A DNA stretch of 64,000 nt from Paenibacillus koleovorans NBRC 103111. Its GTDB lineage: Bacteria; Bacillota; Bacilli; Paenibacillales; NBRC-103111. Location of the stretch: positions 62,001 to 126,000 of the forward strand of contig NZ_BIMA01000002.1 in assembly GCF_004000845.1 (NCBI RefSeq), given 5' to 3'. Below, piece by piece: positions 25,804 to 37,615 of the stretch. Below the pieces are notes generated by a model. It did no database searches and was not told the DNA's origin. It worked only from the letters and a program-made list of their open reading frames with translations. Within the stretch, counting starts at the first letter, position 1, and each line of letters opens with the position of its first letter. The position numbers and the translations under genes were made by a program.

Positions 25804-26204
25804 TGTTAGCACTCCTCCGTATGAAATTTCGGCTGTCTTGCTTGCGTTCCGTAACGAGTACATTCCGGGCAGCGAAACGTGTCGGAGGAACCAGTAAATC
25901 AAAAGACAGGTAAAGCGTTTTCATGCGCAACACTAATAATTATCATAATTCAAAAACATAAAGTAATACAAGTAATAGAACTGTGCTGAAACTGTCTTTA
26001 ATTAGTCTTTTTTTATAGTTTTTTTGTGCAAAGCTCTAAAATTGGTTCTTAACTTGGTCTCCTTCCCTGCTCTTGTTGAACATATCCAATTCCAATACCT
26101 GTATCGTTACATGTATTATTTCTCACCAAATCGTATCACAGGCTGCTATTTCCGCGCAATCATAAAAATCGACACAAATCGCGATGGACAACGTGGGCAG
26201 AAAG
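25804..26204. other. AT-rich control region between lplB and yhfH, no gene seen
   Basis: Roughly 400 bases without a credible gene. The part nearest lplB (25804-25930) has open frames but no ribosome site. The centre (25930-26110) is very AT-rich, with several A/T runs and a candidate minus-strand promoter. No binding-protein gene or remnant for the permeases could be recognised. Confidence 0.6.
25942..25971 (-). promoter_or_regulatory. Possible sigma-A promoter for the permease operon
   Basis: TTGTAT and TATGAT lie 18 bases apart on the minus strand in the AT-rich region, about 140 bases upstream of the lplB start. Confidence 0.35.
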
Positions 26205-26205
26205 A

Positions 26206-26229
26206 AAAGAAAACCTGCCGGGTGGCAGG
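26206..26229 (-). terminator. Terminator of the yhfH-like gene
   Basis: A 6-bp GC stem (CCTGCC with GGCAGG, 4-base loop) is followed on the minus strand by TTTTCTTTTCTTT. It lies 16 bases past the stop codon. Confidence 0.8.
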
Positions 26230-26244
26230 CTTCCTCAGGGTCGA

Positions 26245-26409
26245 TCAAGCGTCTCTGCGAGAGGTTGGAAATGAACTGTACAGGCTGGAATCCTGGCAAT
26301 CCGGGCATTGCGTGACATAACACTCGTTCTGCTCCTCCAAGGGATTGCCGCACTTGTCGCATTGCTTAACAGGTAAATTGTCGAAAAAATCTTTGGCGGG
26401 GATTAACAT
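26245..26409 (-). CDS. yhfH: YhfH family small zinc-ribbon protein
   Basis: A 54-residue protein, MLIPAKDFFDNLPVKQC onwards, with Cys17-x2-Cys20 and Cys35-x2-Cys38 plus Cys30. The pattern CxxCG-x-P-x-EEQ-x2-CY-x4-CxxC is that of Bacillus YhfH, a family of unknown function probably folding around one zinc ion. A very strong GGAGGAGGT site precedes the ATG at 26409, and a terminator follows the gene. Such short genes are easily missed by automatic callers. Confidence 0.85.
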   Translation of the reverse strand: MLIPAKDFFDNLPVKQCDKCGNPLEEQNECYVTQCPDCQDSSLYSSFPTSRRDA

Positions 26410-26603
26410 CGCGGACCTCCTCCAGGTCGGAATGAACAGCTAAACAGGCGCTTCGCAATTTGTACTAATACAGATTTTGAGATGTGTTTTTATTATATAA
26501 CACACATTTCGAATTGGCTATCGCAATTTTCAGATTATTTGACAATCGCATGCCCATTCCTCACAATGGTGAAAATGGTGAAAAGAAGGGATCGATCTAC
26601 CGT

Positions 26604-26807
26604 ATGGACGGACAGCTTAGAAGCCGGATCACACCCGGGATGGAAGTCAATATCGTCTTGAAGCAAGACCAGGGCACCGGTAAATTAACCCGCGGCGTCG
26701 TTCAGCGACTGCTGACGAAATCGCCGACTCATCCGCATGGCATTAAGGTGCGATTGACGGACGGACAAGTCGGCCGGGTCAAAGAAATTATCGAAGCCCC
26801 TCGGTAA
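26604..26807 (+). CDS. ywbE: YwbE family protein (DUF2196)
   Basis: A 67-residue protein starting MDGQLRSRITPGMEVNIVL. The segments KQDQGTGKLTRGVV, SPTHPHGIKVRL and DGQVGRVKEI are those of the YwbE/DUF2196 family, small single-domain beta-rich proteins of unknown function. The frame is open from 26484, but ATG 26604 gives the family's normal length; the ribosome site AAGGGAT is somewhat distant (13 bases). It is transcribed towards the beta-oxidation operon and converges on it. Confidence 0.85.
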   Translation: MDGQLRSRITPGMEVNIVLKQDQGTGKLTRGVVQRLLTKSPTHPHGIKVRLTDGQVGRVKEIIEAPR

Positions 26808-26827
26808 CTTGCTGACCGAAGGGCTTC
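26791..26827. terminator. Hairpin between ywbE and the thioesterase gene
   Basis: GAAGCCC-TCGGT pairs with ACCGA-GGGCTTC with one mismatch and a 9-base loop. It overlaps the end of ywbE and lies 5 bases beyond the thioesterase stop on the other strand. T-runs are short, so it may serve both directions weakly. Confidence 0.5.
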
Positions 26828-26831
26828 TTCA

Positions 26832-27248
26832 CTATTGCACCTTATAGGAGCCGGTCCCCCACGATCCGAGCCGGCCTTCCGCATCGCGAATTTCTCCTTG
26901 CGTCGTAATGATGCTGCGGCTTTGGTGGATGATCGTGCCGGTTACGGTGACGAGACCCAGCTCGAGAGGAACGAGGTAGTGCATGTTCAGATTCGTCGTG
27001 ACGATTTTAATGCCCGGTCTGGCGAACATAGCCGCCAGACCCATCGCGTTGTCGAGCAGCGACGCGTGAACGCCGCCGTGCAAAATCCCGATCGTATTCA
27101 AGTGCCTCTTCTCCGCTTCCATCGTCACTTTCACATAGCCGACTCCTGCCTCATGCAGCTCGCAGCCGAGCAGCTCCCAGAACGTCCCGCTGGCCGATTC
27201 CAGCAGCTTCTCCAGAAATCCGTCCGGCAGCTGTAAAGGCGTACTCAT
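26832..27248 (-). CDS. PaaI-type hotdog-fold thioesterase
   Basis: A 138-residue protein of the PaaI/YdiI family. GILHGGVHASLLDNAMG carries the HGG-x-x-x-x-x-x-D active-site pattern (His-Gly-Gly and acidic residue) and the LNMHYLVPLELG strand follows. It probably hydrolyses acyl-CoA esters. The start ATG 27248 overlaps the acyl-CoA dehydrogenase stop in ATGA; the frame open to 27407 is a shadow of that gene. As the last gene of the beta-oxidation operon it may release stalled acyl groups and recover free CoA. Confidence 0.88.
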   Translation of the reverse strand: MSTPLQLPDGFLEKLLESASGTFWELLGCELHEAGVGYVKVTMEAEKRHLNTIGILHGGVHASLLDNAMGLAAMFARPGIKIVTTNLNMHYLVPLELGLVTVTGTIIHQSRSIITTQGEIRDAEGRLGSWGTGSYKVQ

Positions 27249-29020
27249 AGTATGACGTACCCTTCGTTCGAGATAACCCGCTTGGCGATCGTCCTGCGCA
27301 GCGCGATGCCGTTGTCCGGCGTACGGCGGGACAGCTTCTTCACGATCGACAGCTGGATGCGCTGCATATCGCCCGATTGCATCGAAGCAACGGCTGCTTC
27401 CGTCCATTCCGCCACTCGGGCGAAAGCATCTTGTACGAACGCTTGTGTCATAGTGACGGGGAGTGCCGCCTTCGTTTCCCCTCGGGTCGACATAAGCTTC
27501 CTCGTCCTCAGCACCGCGCTCTCCATCGCATAAATCTGGATCATCGTATCCGCCAGCAGCGCCAGCGTCTCCTGCTCCCGCTCCAGCTTCGTCCCGTACT
27601 TCTGCACGGCGATTCCGCCCGCCATCAGGAACAGCTTCTTCGCATTTTCAGTCAAATACGCTTCCTTGTCGAGCGGAGCTTCGAATTCCTGCTGCGGCAT
27701 GAAAGAGATCAGCTCCTGCTGCAGCGCTTCAACCTGTTCCATCAGGGGCAGCTCGCCCTTGAGCGCCTTTTTCAGCAGCGTACCCGGGATGAGCAGCCGA
27801 TTGATTTCGTTGGTCCCTTCGAAAATGCGGTTGATGCGCGAATCCCGGTAAATGCGTTCGATCTTATATTCCTGAATATAGCCGTAGCCGCCGTGAATCT
27901 GAACGCCTTCGTCCGCCGTGAAATCGAGCGCTTCGGTACCGAATACTTTGATGATTGAGCACTCCAGCGCATATTCCGCGATACCTCTCGCTGCCGCCTC
28001 TCCGGCATTGTCTGCCGTCGGGTCGAGCGACTGGAGCGCGGCGTCGATCAGTCCCGCCGTCCGATACACCATACTCTCCAGCACATACGTGACGATATTC
28101 ATATCGGCGAGCTTCTGGCCGATGAGCGGGAACGAAGAGATCGGCTGGCCGAATTGGGTTCGCTGGTTGGCATATGCAGTTGCTAGCCCAATCGATTCTT
28201 TCGCGCCTCCCAGACAGCCCGCCCCCAGCTTGAAACGGCCGATATTCAGGATGTTGAAAGCGATAATATGGCCTTTGCCCGGCTCGCCTAGCAAGTTCCC
28301 GACCGGTACATGGACATTGTCGAGGATGACCGGGCGGGTCGAGGAGCCCTTGATGCCCATCTTCTTCTCTTCCGGCCCGAAGCTGACCCCCTTCATCGTA
28401 CGCTCCACGATGAAGGCGCTGAACTGCTGCCCGTCGATCTTCGCATAGACGATGAAGATGTCGGCGAAGCCGGCGTTCGTGATGTACTGCTTGGCGCCGT
28501 TCAGCACGTAGTGCGAGCCGTCGGCCGTGAGCTTCGCCGCCGTCCTGGCGCCTAGCGCGTCGGAGCCGGAAGACGGCTCCGTCAGGCAATAGGCGGCGAT
28601 TTTCTCGCCGGTGGCGAGCTCCGGCAAGTACTTCTCCTTCTGCGCGCGCGAGCCGAAGAAGACGATCGGCAGCGTGCCGATGCCGACATGCGCGCCGACG
28701 GAGAGCGCGAAGGAAGAAGCCTTCGCCAGCTTCTCGCTGATGACCGTCGAGCTGACCTTGTCGAGGCCGAGGCCGCCATAGGCTTCCGGCACATCCACGC
28801 CGAGCAGGCCAAGCTCCCCGGCTTGCCGCATCAGCTTGACGGTCAGCTCGTAGTTCAGCTTCTCCAGCTCCTCGTCGTGCGGCAGGACGGAACCGTCCAC
28901 GAACTCCGCCGTCGTGTCCCCGATCATTCGCTGCTCCTCGGTCAAATCCTCCGGCGTCATGATCGCCGGCGCCGCCGGCTGCGCCAGCACGAAGCTGCCT
29001 CCTGCAATTCGAGTTGCCAT
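27245..29020 (-). CDS. fadE: Acyl-CoA dehydrogenase FadE
   Basis: A 591-residue FAD acyl-CoA dehydrogenase of the long, VLCAD-like type found in Bacillus FadE. CLTEPSSGSDA and the FAD-binding region are complete, IYRDSRINRIFEGTNEINR contains the catalytic Glu region, and a 190-residue C-terminal extension is present. It oxidises acyl-CoA to trans-2-enoyl-CoA and passes electrons to EtfBA, encoded on the other arm of this locus. It lies 21 bases after fadA and is coupled to the thioesterase gene. Confidence 0.93.
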   Translation of the reverse strand: MATRIAGGSFVLAQPAAPAIMTPEDLTEEQRMIGDTTAEFVDGSVLPHDEELEKLNYELTVKLMRQAGELGLLGVDVPEAYGGLGLDKVSSTVISEKLAKASSFALSVGAHVGIGTLPIVFFGSRAQKEKYLPELATGEKIAAYCLTEPSSGSDALGARTAAKLTADGSHYVLNGAKQYITNAGFADIFIVYAKIDGQQFSAFIVERTMKGVSFGPEEKKMGIKGSSTRPVILDNVHVPVGNLLGEPGKGHIIAFNILNIGRFKLGAGCLGGAKESIGLATAYANQRTQFGQPISSFPLIGQKLADMNIVTYVLESMVYRTAGLIDAALQSLDPTADNAGEAAARGIAEYALECSIIKVFGTEALDFTADEGVQIHGGYGYIQEYKIERIYRDSRINRIFEGTNEINRLLIPGTLLKKALKGELPLMEQVEALQQELISFMPQQEFEAPLDKEAYLTENAKKLFLMAGGIAVQKYGTKLEREQETLALLADTMIQIYAMESAVLRTRKLMSTRGETKAALPVTMTQAFVQDAFARVAEWTEAAVASMQSGDMQRIQLSIVKKLSRRTPDNGIALRRTIAKRVISNEGYVIL

Positions 29021-29041
29021 CGTTCGCGTTCGCCTCCTCTG

Positions 29042-30277
29042 TTAGTTGCCCGGCTCGCCGCCGCCGTAAACCTCGAACACCCCCGCCGCTCCCATGCCGC
29101 CGCCGATGCACATCGTCACGACGCCATAGCCGCCGCCCCGTCGCCGCAGCTCTTGCACAAGCGAGACGCTCAGCTTCGTGCCGGTACAGCCTAGCGGATG
29201 GCCGAGGGCAATCGCTCCGCCATTCACGTTGACGCGCTCTTCCGGGATCGCCAGCTCGCGGATGATAGCAAGACATTGCGAGGCGAATGCCTCGTTGATC
29301 TCGAACAGCGAGACATCGTCTTGAGTGATGCCGGCCAGCCGCAGCGCCTTCGGGATCGCCTCAACCGGGCCGATGCCCATCACTTCGGGCGGGACGCCGG
29401 CCAAGGCGAAGGAGCGGAAGGCGGCGAGCGGCTCGAGGCCGCGCCGGTCCGCCTCCTCGCGGCTCATGAGCAGTACGGCCGCAGCGCCGTCGCTGACCGG
29501 CGAGGCGTTGCCCGCCGTGACTGTGCCGCCAGCCGCGAACGACGGCGGCAGCTTCGCCAGCGCCTCGAGCGACGTGTCCTCGCGGACGCATTCGTCGCGG
29601 GCGAATACGCGCGGCTGTGCCCTCAGCTTGCCGGCAAAGGCAGGGACCGGAAGCGCGACCGGGACGATCTCGTCGTCGAACTTCCCCGCCGCTGCGGCTG
29701 CGGCGGCCTTGCGATGCGACGACAGCGCGAACCGGTCCTGGTCCTCCCGGCTGATGCCGTATTGGCGGGCGACGTTCTCTGCGGTATGGCCCATGCCGAT
29801 GTAGATTTCCGGCTGCTTCTCGAGAATGCCGGGATGCGGCGACAGCTTGAAGCCGCTCATCGGCACATGGCTCATGCTCTCTACTCCGCCGGCGATCACC
29901 GCCGCCGCCTCGCCCAGCCGGATGCGGTCGGCGGCATAAGCGATCGCCTGCAGGCCGGACGAGCAGAAGCGGTTCACCGTGATCGCGGGTACGGTGACGG
30001 GAAATCCGGCGTACAGCGCCATGATGCGGGCGAAGTTCAAGCCCTGCTCGCCCTCCGGCATCGCACAGCCGATGACGATGTCCTCGACCGCGTCGGCCGT
30101 GAAGCCGGGCGTGCGTTCGACGACCGCTTGCAGCACCGCGCGGCCGAGATCCTCGGCCCGCGTCTCCGCAAGCGAGCCCCGTTTGCCGCGGCCGACTGCG
30201 GTGCGGGCGACCGCGACGATCACCGCATCGCGCGGATTCGCCGCCGATGTTCCATGTTTAGCGCCTGGCAATGGCAT
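29042..30277 (-). CDS. fadA: Acetyl-CoA C-acyltransferase (3-ketoacyl-CoA thiolase) FadA
   Basis: A 411-residue thiolase. The nucleophilic Cys105 is in [12 protein letters not shown], the His is in [11 protein letters not shown], and the second Cys in [11 protein letters not shown]. It cleaves 3-ketoacyl-CoA with CoA in the last step of each beta-oxidation cycle. It lies 13 bases after fadN and 21 bases before fadE, matching the Bacillus fadN-fadA-fadE order. The sequence is strongly GC-rich, so long antisense frames exist but are not genes. Confidence 0.95.
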   Translation of the reverse strand: MPLPGAKHGTSAANPRDAVIVAVARTAVGRGKRGSLAETRAEDLGRAVLQAVVERTPGFTADAVEDIVIGCAMPEGEQGLNFARIMALYAGFPVTVPAITVNRFCSSGLQAIAYAADRIRLGEAAAVIAGGVESMSHVPMSGFKLSPHPGILEKQPEIYIGMGHTAENVARQYGISREDQDRFALSSHRKAAAAAAAGKFDDEIVPVALPVPAFAGKLRAQPRVFARDECVREDTSLEALAKLPPSFAAGGTVTAGNASPVSDGAAAVLLMSREEADRRGLEPLAAFRSFALAGVPPEVMGIGPVEAIPKALRLAGITQDDVSLFEINEAFASQCLAIIRELAIPEERVNVNGGAIALGHPLGCTGTKLSVSLVQELRRRGGGYGVVTMCIGGGMGAAGVFEVYGGGEPGN

Positions 30278-30290
30278 TCGCCTCCTTTCG

Positions 30291-32722
<2,432 letters not shown>

Positions 32723-32726
<4 letters not shown>

Positions 32727-34915
32727 CGAATCGCCTCCCCTCCGAATACCGATTCCGCCAGCAGCTCGGCCACGTCGCGGGCTTTCACCCGTTCCTCGGC
32801 TTCCAGCTGCTTCGTGCCGTCTTCCATCATCGTCAAGCAATACGGACAGGCGCTCCCGATCACGTCGGGCTTTACGGCGAGCGCCTGGCTTACGCGCGCC
32901 ACATTCACGCGGGTGCCGGTGTCGTCCTCCATCCACATACGGCCGCCGCCCGCCCCGCAGCATAACCCATGCTCCCGTGAAGCGGCCATCTCCACCGCTT
33001 CCACACCCGGGATTGCCCGCAGAATTTCCCTCGGCGGATCAAATGCGCCGTTGTAGCGCCCCAGGTAGCAGGAATCGTGATAGGTCACTCGCGCCTCGAC
33101 CGCAAACGTCGGCTTGAGCCTTCCTTCCCGCAGCAGCGCGGCGAGCAGCTCCGTATGATGCAGCACTTCGGCCTGCAAGCCGAAATCCGGATATTCGTTT
33201 TTCAAAATATTGTACGTATGCGGACATGCAGTCACGATGCGGCGCACGCCATATTTCTCGAAGGTCGCGATATTGTCCGCCGCCAGCTGCTGGAACAGCA
33301 TTTCGTTGCCGAGTCTGCGCGGCGTATCGCCGGAGTTGCGCTCTTCATTGCCCAGTGCGGCGACGTTGACCCCAGCTTCCGCCAGCAGTCGGACAAGCGC
33401 GCGCATCACCTTCTGGGTCCGGCGGTCATATGCGCCCATCGAACCCACGAACAGCAAATAGTCGAAGCTCGGATTTTGCTTCACCGTCGGCAGCCGCTCC
33501 GCCTCCAGCCATTTGGCCCGGTCGTTACGGTTCAGCCCCCATGGATTCCCTTGCCGTTCGATGTTCGTCATGGCGCGCTGGCCGTCCGTCGGCAGGCTTC
33601 CCTCCATCAAGACGAGGTGGCGGCGCATGTCCACCAGCTTATCGACGTGGCTGTTGCCGACCGGGCAATGCTCCTCACAGCTGCGGCATGTGGTGCAGGC
33701 CCATATTTCGTCCTCTGTCATTACGTCGCCTACTAAAGCAGCTTCTGCGGCGGAAGCCCCCTCAGCCTGTTGCCAGCCTAACTTCTGACGCAGCATCGTC
33801 GGAGCAATGTCTAATGCTGTACCATCACCCTTATCCATAGCCGTATCCTCTGTGTGAAACCGGTGGCTGCCGCTCACTCCATTGCCGAAGGCGAGAGCCG
33901 GCATCCAAGGTGAACGCGATGTAATTGCAGCGCCTTTCTCCGTCAGATGGTCGCGAAGCTTAACGATCAGATGCATGGGGGACAGCAGCTTGCCGGTGGA
34001 GGCGGCGGGGCACACATTCGTACAGCGGCCGCATTCGACACAGGCGTACAGATCAAGCAGCTGCTTGCGAGTAAAATCTTCGACCCGACCGACTCCGAAC
34101 GTGTCAACGTCCTCCGCTTCCAGGTCGAGCGCCTCCAGCTTTCCCCGTTTGTCGTTCCTTTTCCACCATAGATTGACCGGAGCGGTGATTAGGTGAAAAT
34201 GTTTGGATTGCGGGATATAAACAAGGAAACTCAACAAGATGATCAGATGCAGCCACCAAAAAGTGTAATAAGCCGATGAAACCACCCATTTCGGCCAAGC
34301 GGCCAGCCCATACGCGATTGCGGAAGCGATCGGCGCTTTCCATGTATAGCTCGATTGCTGCTCCAGCAGCCTGTCGAACGCGAGCGTGAACAGGATGGCT
34401 ATCATCAAACCGCCGATGAAGAGCAGCACCAGCGATGGCTTCCAGCCACGTTTCAACCGTTTCAATTGCTCGACATACCTGCGGTACCCTGCGTAAATCA
34501 CCGACAGCAGCACAATCACAACCGTCAGCTCCTGGCTGAACAGAAACCACTCGTACGCCGGAAATGGCAGCGCGTGACCTGTAAGCCCTTTCCAAATCAT
34601 ATCAACCGCCCCAAGCTGGAGTGCCAGAAAGCCGTAAAACAGCAGCAGATGCATCAGCCCGCTCCGCCAATCGTGAAGCAGCTTGCGATGCCCCAGCACT
34701 TGCCTCAGCCAGTCGCGGACGCCTCCACCGCTCGTTTCTCCGGATTCCGGGCTTTTTCCGTCGGGACCAAGCGGAGCCGAATTCGTCCTCCCTCCCGAGG
34801 ACTCTCGCCCCAGCTTCATATACAACATGCGATGATACGCCGCCTTGACGAACAGAACGAACCCCGCTCCCGCTACCGCGCCCGCAAGCACCGCGTTCAG
34901 CCCTTTCCACAGCAT
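32723..34915 (-). CDS. fadF: FadF-type iron-sulfur oxidoreductase, heterodisulfide-reductase-like
   Basis: A 730-residue membrane protein. The first 270 residues hold about six helices of the NarI-like type. Two [4Fe-4S] motifs follow, CVECGRCTNVCPA and CTTCRSCEEHCPVGNSH, then two CCG-type domains, the second with YHDSCYLGR and LCCGAGGGRMW. It is thought to move electrons from reduced ETF to the quinone pool. ATG 34915 has AGGAGGGG 9 bases upstream. It is the first gene of the minus-strand fad operon, its promoter facing fadR across an operator. Confidence 0.92.
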
Positions 34916-35008
34916 GCCTGCGCTTCCCCTCCTCCCGGTTCTCTCCGACTCGAGCCTGTCTGTTTCTATTCCCCGGCTCCGGGTCATACACATATACCGA
35001 AGATCGAC

Positions 35009-35026
35009 TGAATGAGCGTTCATTCA
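35009..35026. promoter_or_regulatory. FadR operator between fadF and fadR
   Basis: TGAATGAGCGTTCATTCA is an 18-base palindrome apart from its central pair. It fits the Bacillus FadR operator pattern TGAATGA-N4-TCATTCA and lies between the divergent fadF operon and fadR, so one site may control both arms. Long-chain acyl-CoA is the known releasing ligand of Bacillus FadR. Confidence 0.88.
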
Positions 35027-35062
35027 TCGTAGTAGAAACTTATGAGGCGTAAGGGTGGTCCC

Positions 35063-35647
35063 ATGACTGGAAAAATGAAGGATAAATCCGAGCTCATCCT
35101 GGAAGCCGCGCTGCAAGTATTCGCCGAGCTCGGCTACCACCGCGCCCCCGTCTCCCGGATCGCCAAGGCGGCGGGCGTAGCAGACGGCACGATTTACTTG
35201 TACTTCAAGAGCAAGGAAGACATCCTGATCACCCTGATCCGGGGCAAGCTGGGCGAGCTCGTGGACAAATTCCGCGAAAGCGTCAGCCAGTCGGACCATC
35301 CGCGCGACGCAATCCGGACGATGTGCCGCATCCATTATACGGAGCTGGAACGCAATCGGGCGCTGGCGATGGTGACGCAGATCGAGCTGCGGCAGAGCGA
35401 CCTGGAGCTGCGACGGGCGATCGGCCATGCGGTGAAGCCGTACATTCGGCTGATCGAGCAGGTGCTGCTGAAAGGAATGGAAATGAAAGTGTTCCGGGAC
35501 GATCTGGACGTAAAGCTGATCCGGCATTTGCTGTTCGGCGCGATGGATGAGGTCGTGACGACGTGGCTGATCGCGGAGCGGCCCTACTCGCTGTCGGCGC
35601 AGGTGGACGGCACTGTCGATTTTTTCTTGCTCGCGATCGAGCGTTGA
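35063..35647 (+). CDS. fadR: TetR family fatty-acid degradation repressor FadR
   Basis: A 194-residue TetR regulator. The DNA-binding helices are complete: LILEAALQVFAELGYH, VSRIAKAAGVADGTIYLYFKSKEDIL. It aligns along its length with Bacillus FadR, including VTQIELRQSDLELRRAI. ATG 35063 is preferred, with an AAGGGTGG-like ribosome site upstream; ATG 35042 in the same frame would add seven residues and lacks such a site. It is the first gene of fadR-etfB-etfA and should repress its own transcript and the facing fad operon. Confidence 0.93.
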   Translation: MTGKMKDKSELILEAALQVFAELGYHRAPVSRIAKAAGVADGTIYLYFKSKEDILITLIRGKLGELVDKFRESVSQSDHPRDAIRTMCRIHYTELERNRALAMVTQIELRQSDLELRRAIGHAVKPYIRLIEQVLLKGMEMKVFRDDLDVKLIRHLLFGAMDEVVTTWLIAERPYSLSAQVDGTVDFFLLAIER

Positions 35648-35679
35648 AGAAGCCTCATTGGGGAAAGGAGCATGGAATT

Positions 35680-36459
35680 ATGCAAATTGCGGTTTTATTG
35701 AAAATGACGTTTGATACGGAGGAAAAAATCAAGCTGACCGCCGGGAAAATCGAGGAGGACGGGGTCAAATTCATCATCAACCCGTACGACGAATATGCCG
35801 TCGAAGAAGCGATCCGGCTGCGCGATGCCCATGGCGGCAAGGTGACGGTCATCTCCGTCGGCCCCGAACGAGCCGCCGAGGCGCTTCGCACCGCGCTCGC
35901 GATGGGGGCGGACGAAGCCGTCCGCATCGAGCCGCCTGCCGGGCGGACGGCTGACGAGGCCGTCCTCGCCGCGTTGCTCTTCGCGCAGCTGCAAGCCGAC
36001 AAACCCGACCTCGTGCTGGGCGGCTTCTTCTCGATCGACCAGGGCGGCGGACAAGTGGCGATCCGCGTAGCGGCCCGACTTGGCATTCCGCACGTGACGG
36101 CGATTACGAAGCTCGAGGTGCAGGGCGGCGGCGAGGTCGCCGTAGCGGAGCGCGATGTCGAAGGCGCGACCGAGACGCTCGAGGTGCGCATCCCCGCGCT
36201 CTTCACCGCGCAGCAAGGCTTGAACGAGCCGCGGTATCCTTCCTTGCCGGGCATTATGAAGGCGAAGAAAAAGCCGTTTCGCGTCATTGCCGCAGATGAA
36301 CTCGGATTGGCGTCTACCGAGCTGGAGGCTGCGACTCGAACAGTCGCCGTCGCTCTCCCCCCTTCACGCCAAGCGGGGAAGCTGCTGCAAGGAGAGCTGG
36401 ATGAGCAGGTGCGGCAGCTGGCGGAGCTGTTGAAGGTGCACGCGAAGCTCGGCGACTAA
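35680..36459 (+). CDS. etfB: Electron transfer flavoprotein beta subunit
   Basis: A 259-residue ETF beta protein: MQIAVLLKMTFDTEE, INPYDEYAVEEAIRLRDAHGG, and LPGIMKAKKKP near the C-terminus. It binds AMP in the heterodimer. It is shorter than FixA at 13.4 kb and belongs to the simple, non-bifurcating group. It takes electrons from FadE. The ATG has AAAGGAG 11 bases upstream and follows fadR by 32 bases. Confidence 0.93.
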   Translation: MQIAVLLKMTFDTEEKIKLTAGKIEEDGVKFIINPYDEYAVEEAIRLRDAHGGKVTVISVGPERAAEALRTALAMGADEAVRIEPPAGRTADEAVLAALLFAQLQADKPDLVLGGFFSIDQGGGQVAIRVAARLGIPHVTAITKLEVQGGGEVAVAERDVEGATETLEVRIPALFTAQQGLNEPRYPSLPGIMKAKKKPFRVIAADELGLASTELEAATRTVAVALPPSRQAGKLLQGELDEQVRQLAELLKVHAKLGD

Positions 36460-36603
36460 TGATACGATCATAGCCGCTTCCAATCCGAATTGGTGCAAAA
36501 ATGGACTAATTCGATTACAACCTGCCGCTTCGACCATTTTGGAGTCATTCGCACTAATCTCTTGATTATCGGGTGTGAGAATTAGCAAGGAGGAACGAAA
36601 CAT
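36460..36603. repeat. Intergenic region with degenerate inverted repeats
   Basis: Between etfB and etfA lie 144 bases. CGAATT (36486-36491) is mirrored by AATTCG, and ATTGGTGC early on is mirrored by GCACTAAT at the end, with AATGG/CCATT inside. The arrangement resembles a small imperfect stem-loop repeat inserted between two co-transcribed genes. A normal AAGGAGG site for etfA follows. Confidence 0.35.
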
Positions 36604-37614
36604 ATGGGAATGAACACTAACCGATTGCTTGTCATATCCGAGCTGCGTGACGGCATGCTGCGCAAGGTTGCGTTGGAGACATTGTCGGCGGCAAGAAGCT
36701 GTGCGGCTGGCGACGCTGTAGTCGAGGCCGCCATCGTATGCGGTGCCGGCCTGGAGAGCGAGCTGCAGGCCGCTGCGGCGCAGCTTGCCGGTTATGGCGC
36801 CTCCCGCGTCTACGCAGTAGCGCACGATGATCTTGCGCAGCCGACCGCGGAGCAGTATATCGCCGCGCTGAAGCCGCTCGTCGACCGGCTCTCGCCGGGC
36901 GTCGTCCTGTTCGGACACACCCCGGTCGGCCGCGACGCCGCCCCGGCGATCGCCGAATTTCTGGGCGCCGGCACCGGGCAAATCTCCGACATCGTAGCCG
37001 TAGAGCGGCGCGGCGACGAAGTCCTGTTCACCCGACCGATCTATGCCGGCAAAGCAATGGAAACCCGGACCGCCGCGGCAGGGCCGCTCGTAGTCACCGT
37101 CCGGCCGAACAACATCGCGGCCGAACCGCTGGAGCAAACGCTCCACGCCGAGCTGGAGCTTGTCCCCTACGCGCCGCCAGCCGAGCCGCGCGTCCGCGTG
37201 CTGCACCGCTCGCAGAAGCCGGCCGGGCGCGCCGATCTGTCCGAGGCGGGCGTCATCGTCTCCGGCGGCCGCGGCGTGAAGAGCGCCGAAGGGTTCCGGC
37301 CGCTCTACGAGCTCGCTGAGGCGCTCTGTGGCGCGGTCGGTGCTTCGCGCGGCGCCTGCGATGCCGGCTACTGCGACTATGCGCTGCAGATCGGGCAGAC
37401 CGGCAAAGTCGTCACGCCGGACGTCTACATCGCCTGCGGTATAAGCGGCGCCATTCAGCACTTGGCCGGGATGAGCGCCTCCAAGGTGATCGTCGCGGTC
37501 AACAAAGACCCGGAAGCGCCTATCTTCCAAGTAGCCGATTACGGCATCGTAGCCGATTTGTTCGATGTCGTCCCGAAGCTGACGGCTCTGCTTCGAGAAG
37601 CTTCTGCCGGATAG
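36604..37614 (+). CDS. etfA: Electron transfer flavoprotein alpha subunit
   Basis: A 336-residue ETF alpha protein with the FAD domain signature IACGISGAIQHLAGMSASKVIVAVNKDPEAPIFQVADYG. It pairs with EtfB to carry electrons from FadE to FadF. AAGGAGG lies 10 bases before the ATG. It is separated from etfB by a 144-base repeat-like spacer, longer than usual for this pair. Its stop is one base from the stop of the convergent SGNH hydrolase gene, with no terminator in the gap. Confidence 0.94.
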   Translation: MGMNTNRLLVISELRDGMLRKVALETLSAARSCAAGDAVVEAAIVCGAGLESELQAAAAQLAGYGASRVYAVAHDDLAQPTAEQYIAALKPLVDRLSPGVVLFGHTPVGRDAAPAIAEFLGAGTGQISDIVAVERRGDEVLFTRPIYAGKAMETRTAAAGPLVVTVRPNNIAAEPLEQTLHAELELVPYAPPAEPRVRVLHRSQKPAGRADLSEAGVIVSGGRGVKSAEGFRPLYELAEALCGAVGASRGACDAGYCDYALQIGQTGKVVTPDVYIACGISGAIQHLAGMSASKVIVAVNKDPEAPIFQVADYGIVADLFDVVPKLTALLREASAG

Positions 37615-37615
37615 T

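Noticed and set aside
26123-26362. 79-codon minus-strand frame in the yhfH region
   Set aside because: It is out of frame with the real 54-residue zinc-ribbon gene at 26245-26409, which has the ribosome site and Cys pattern.
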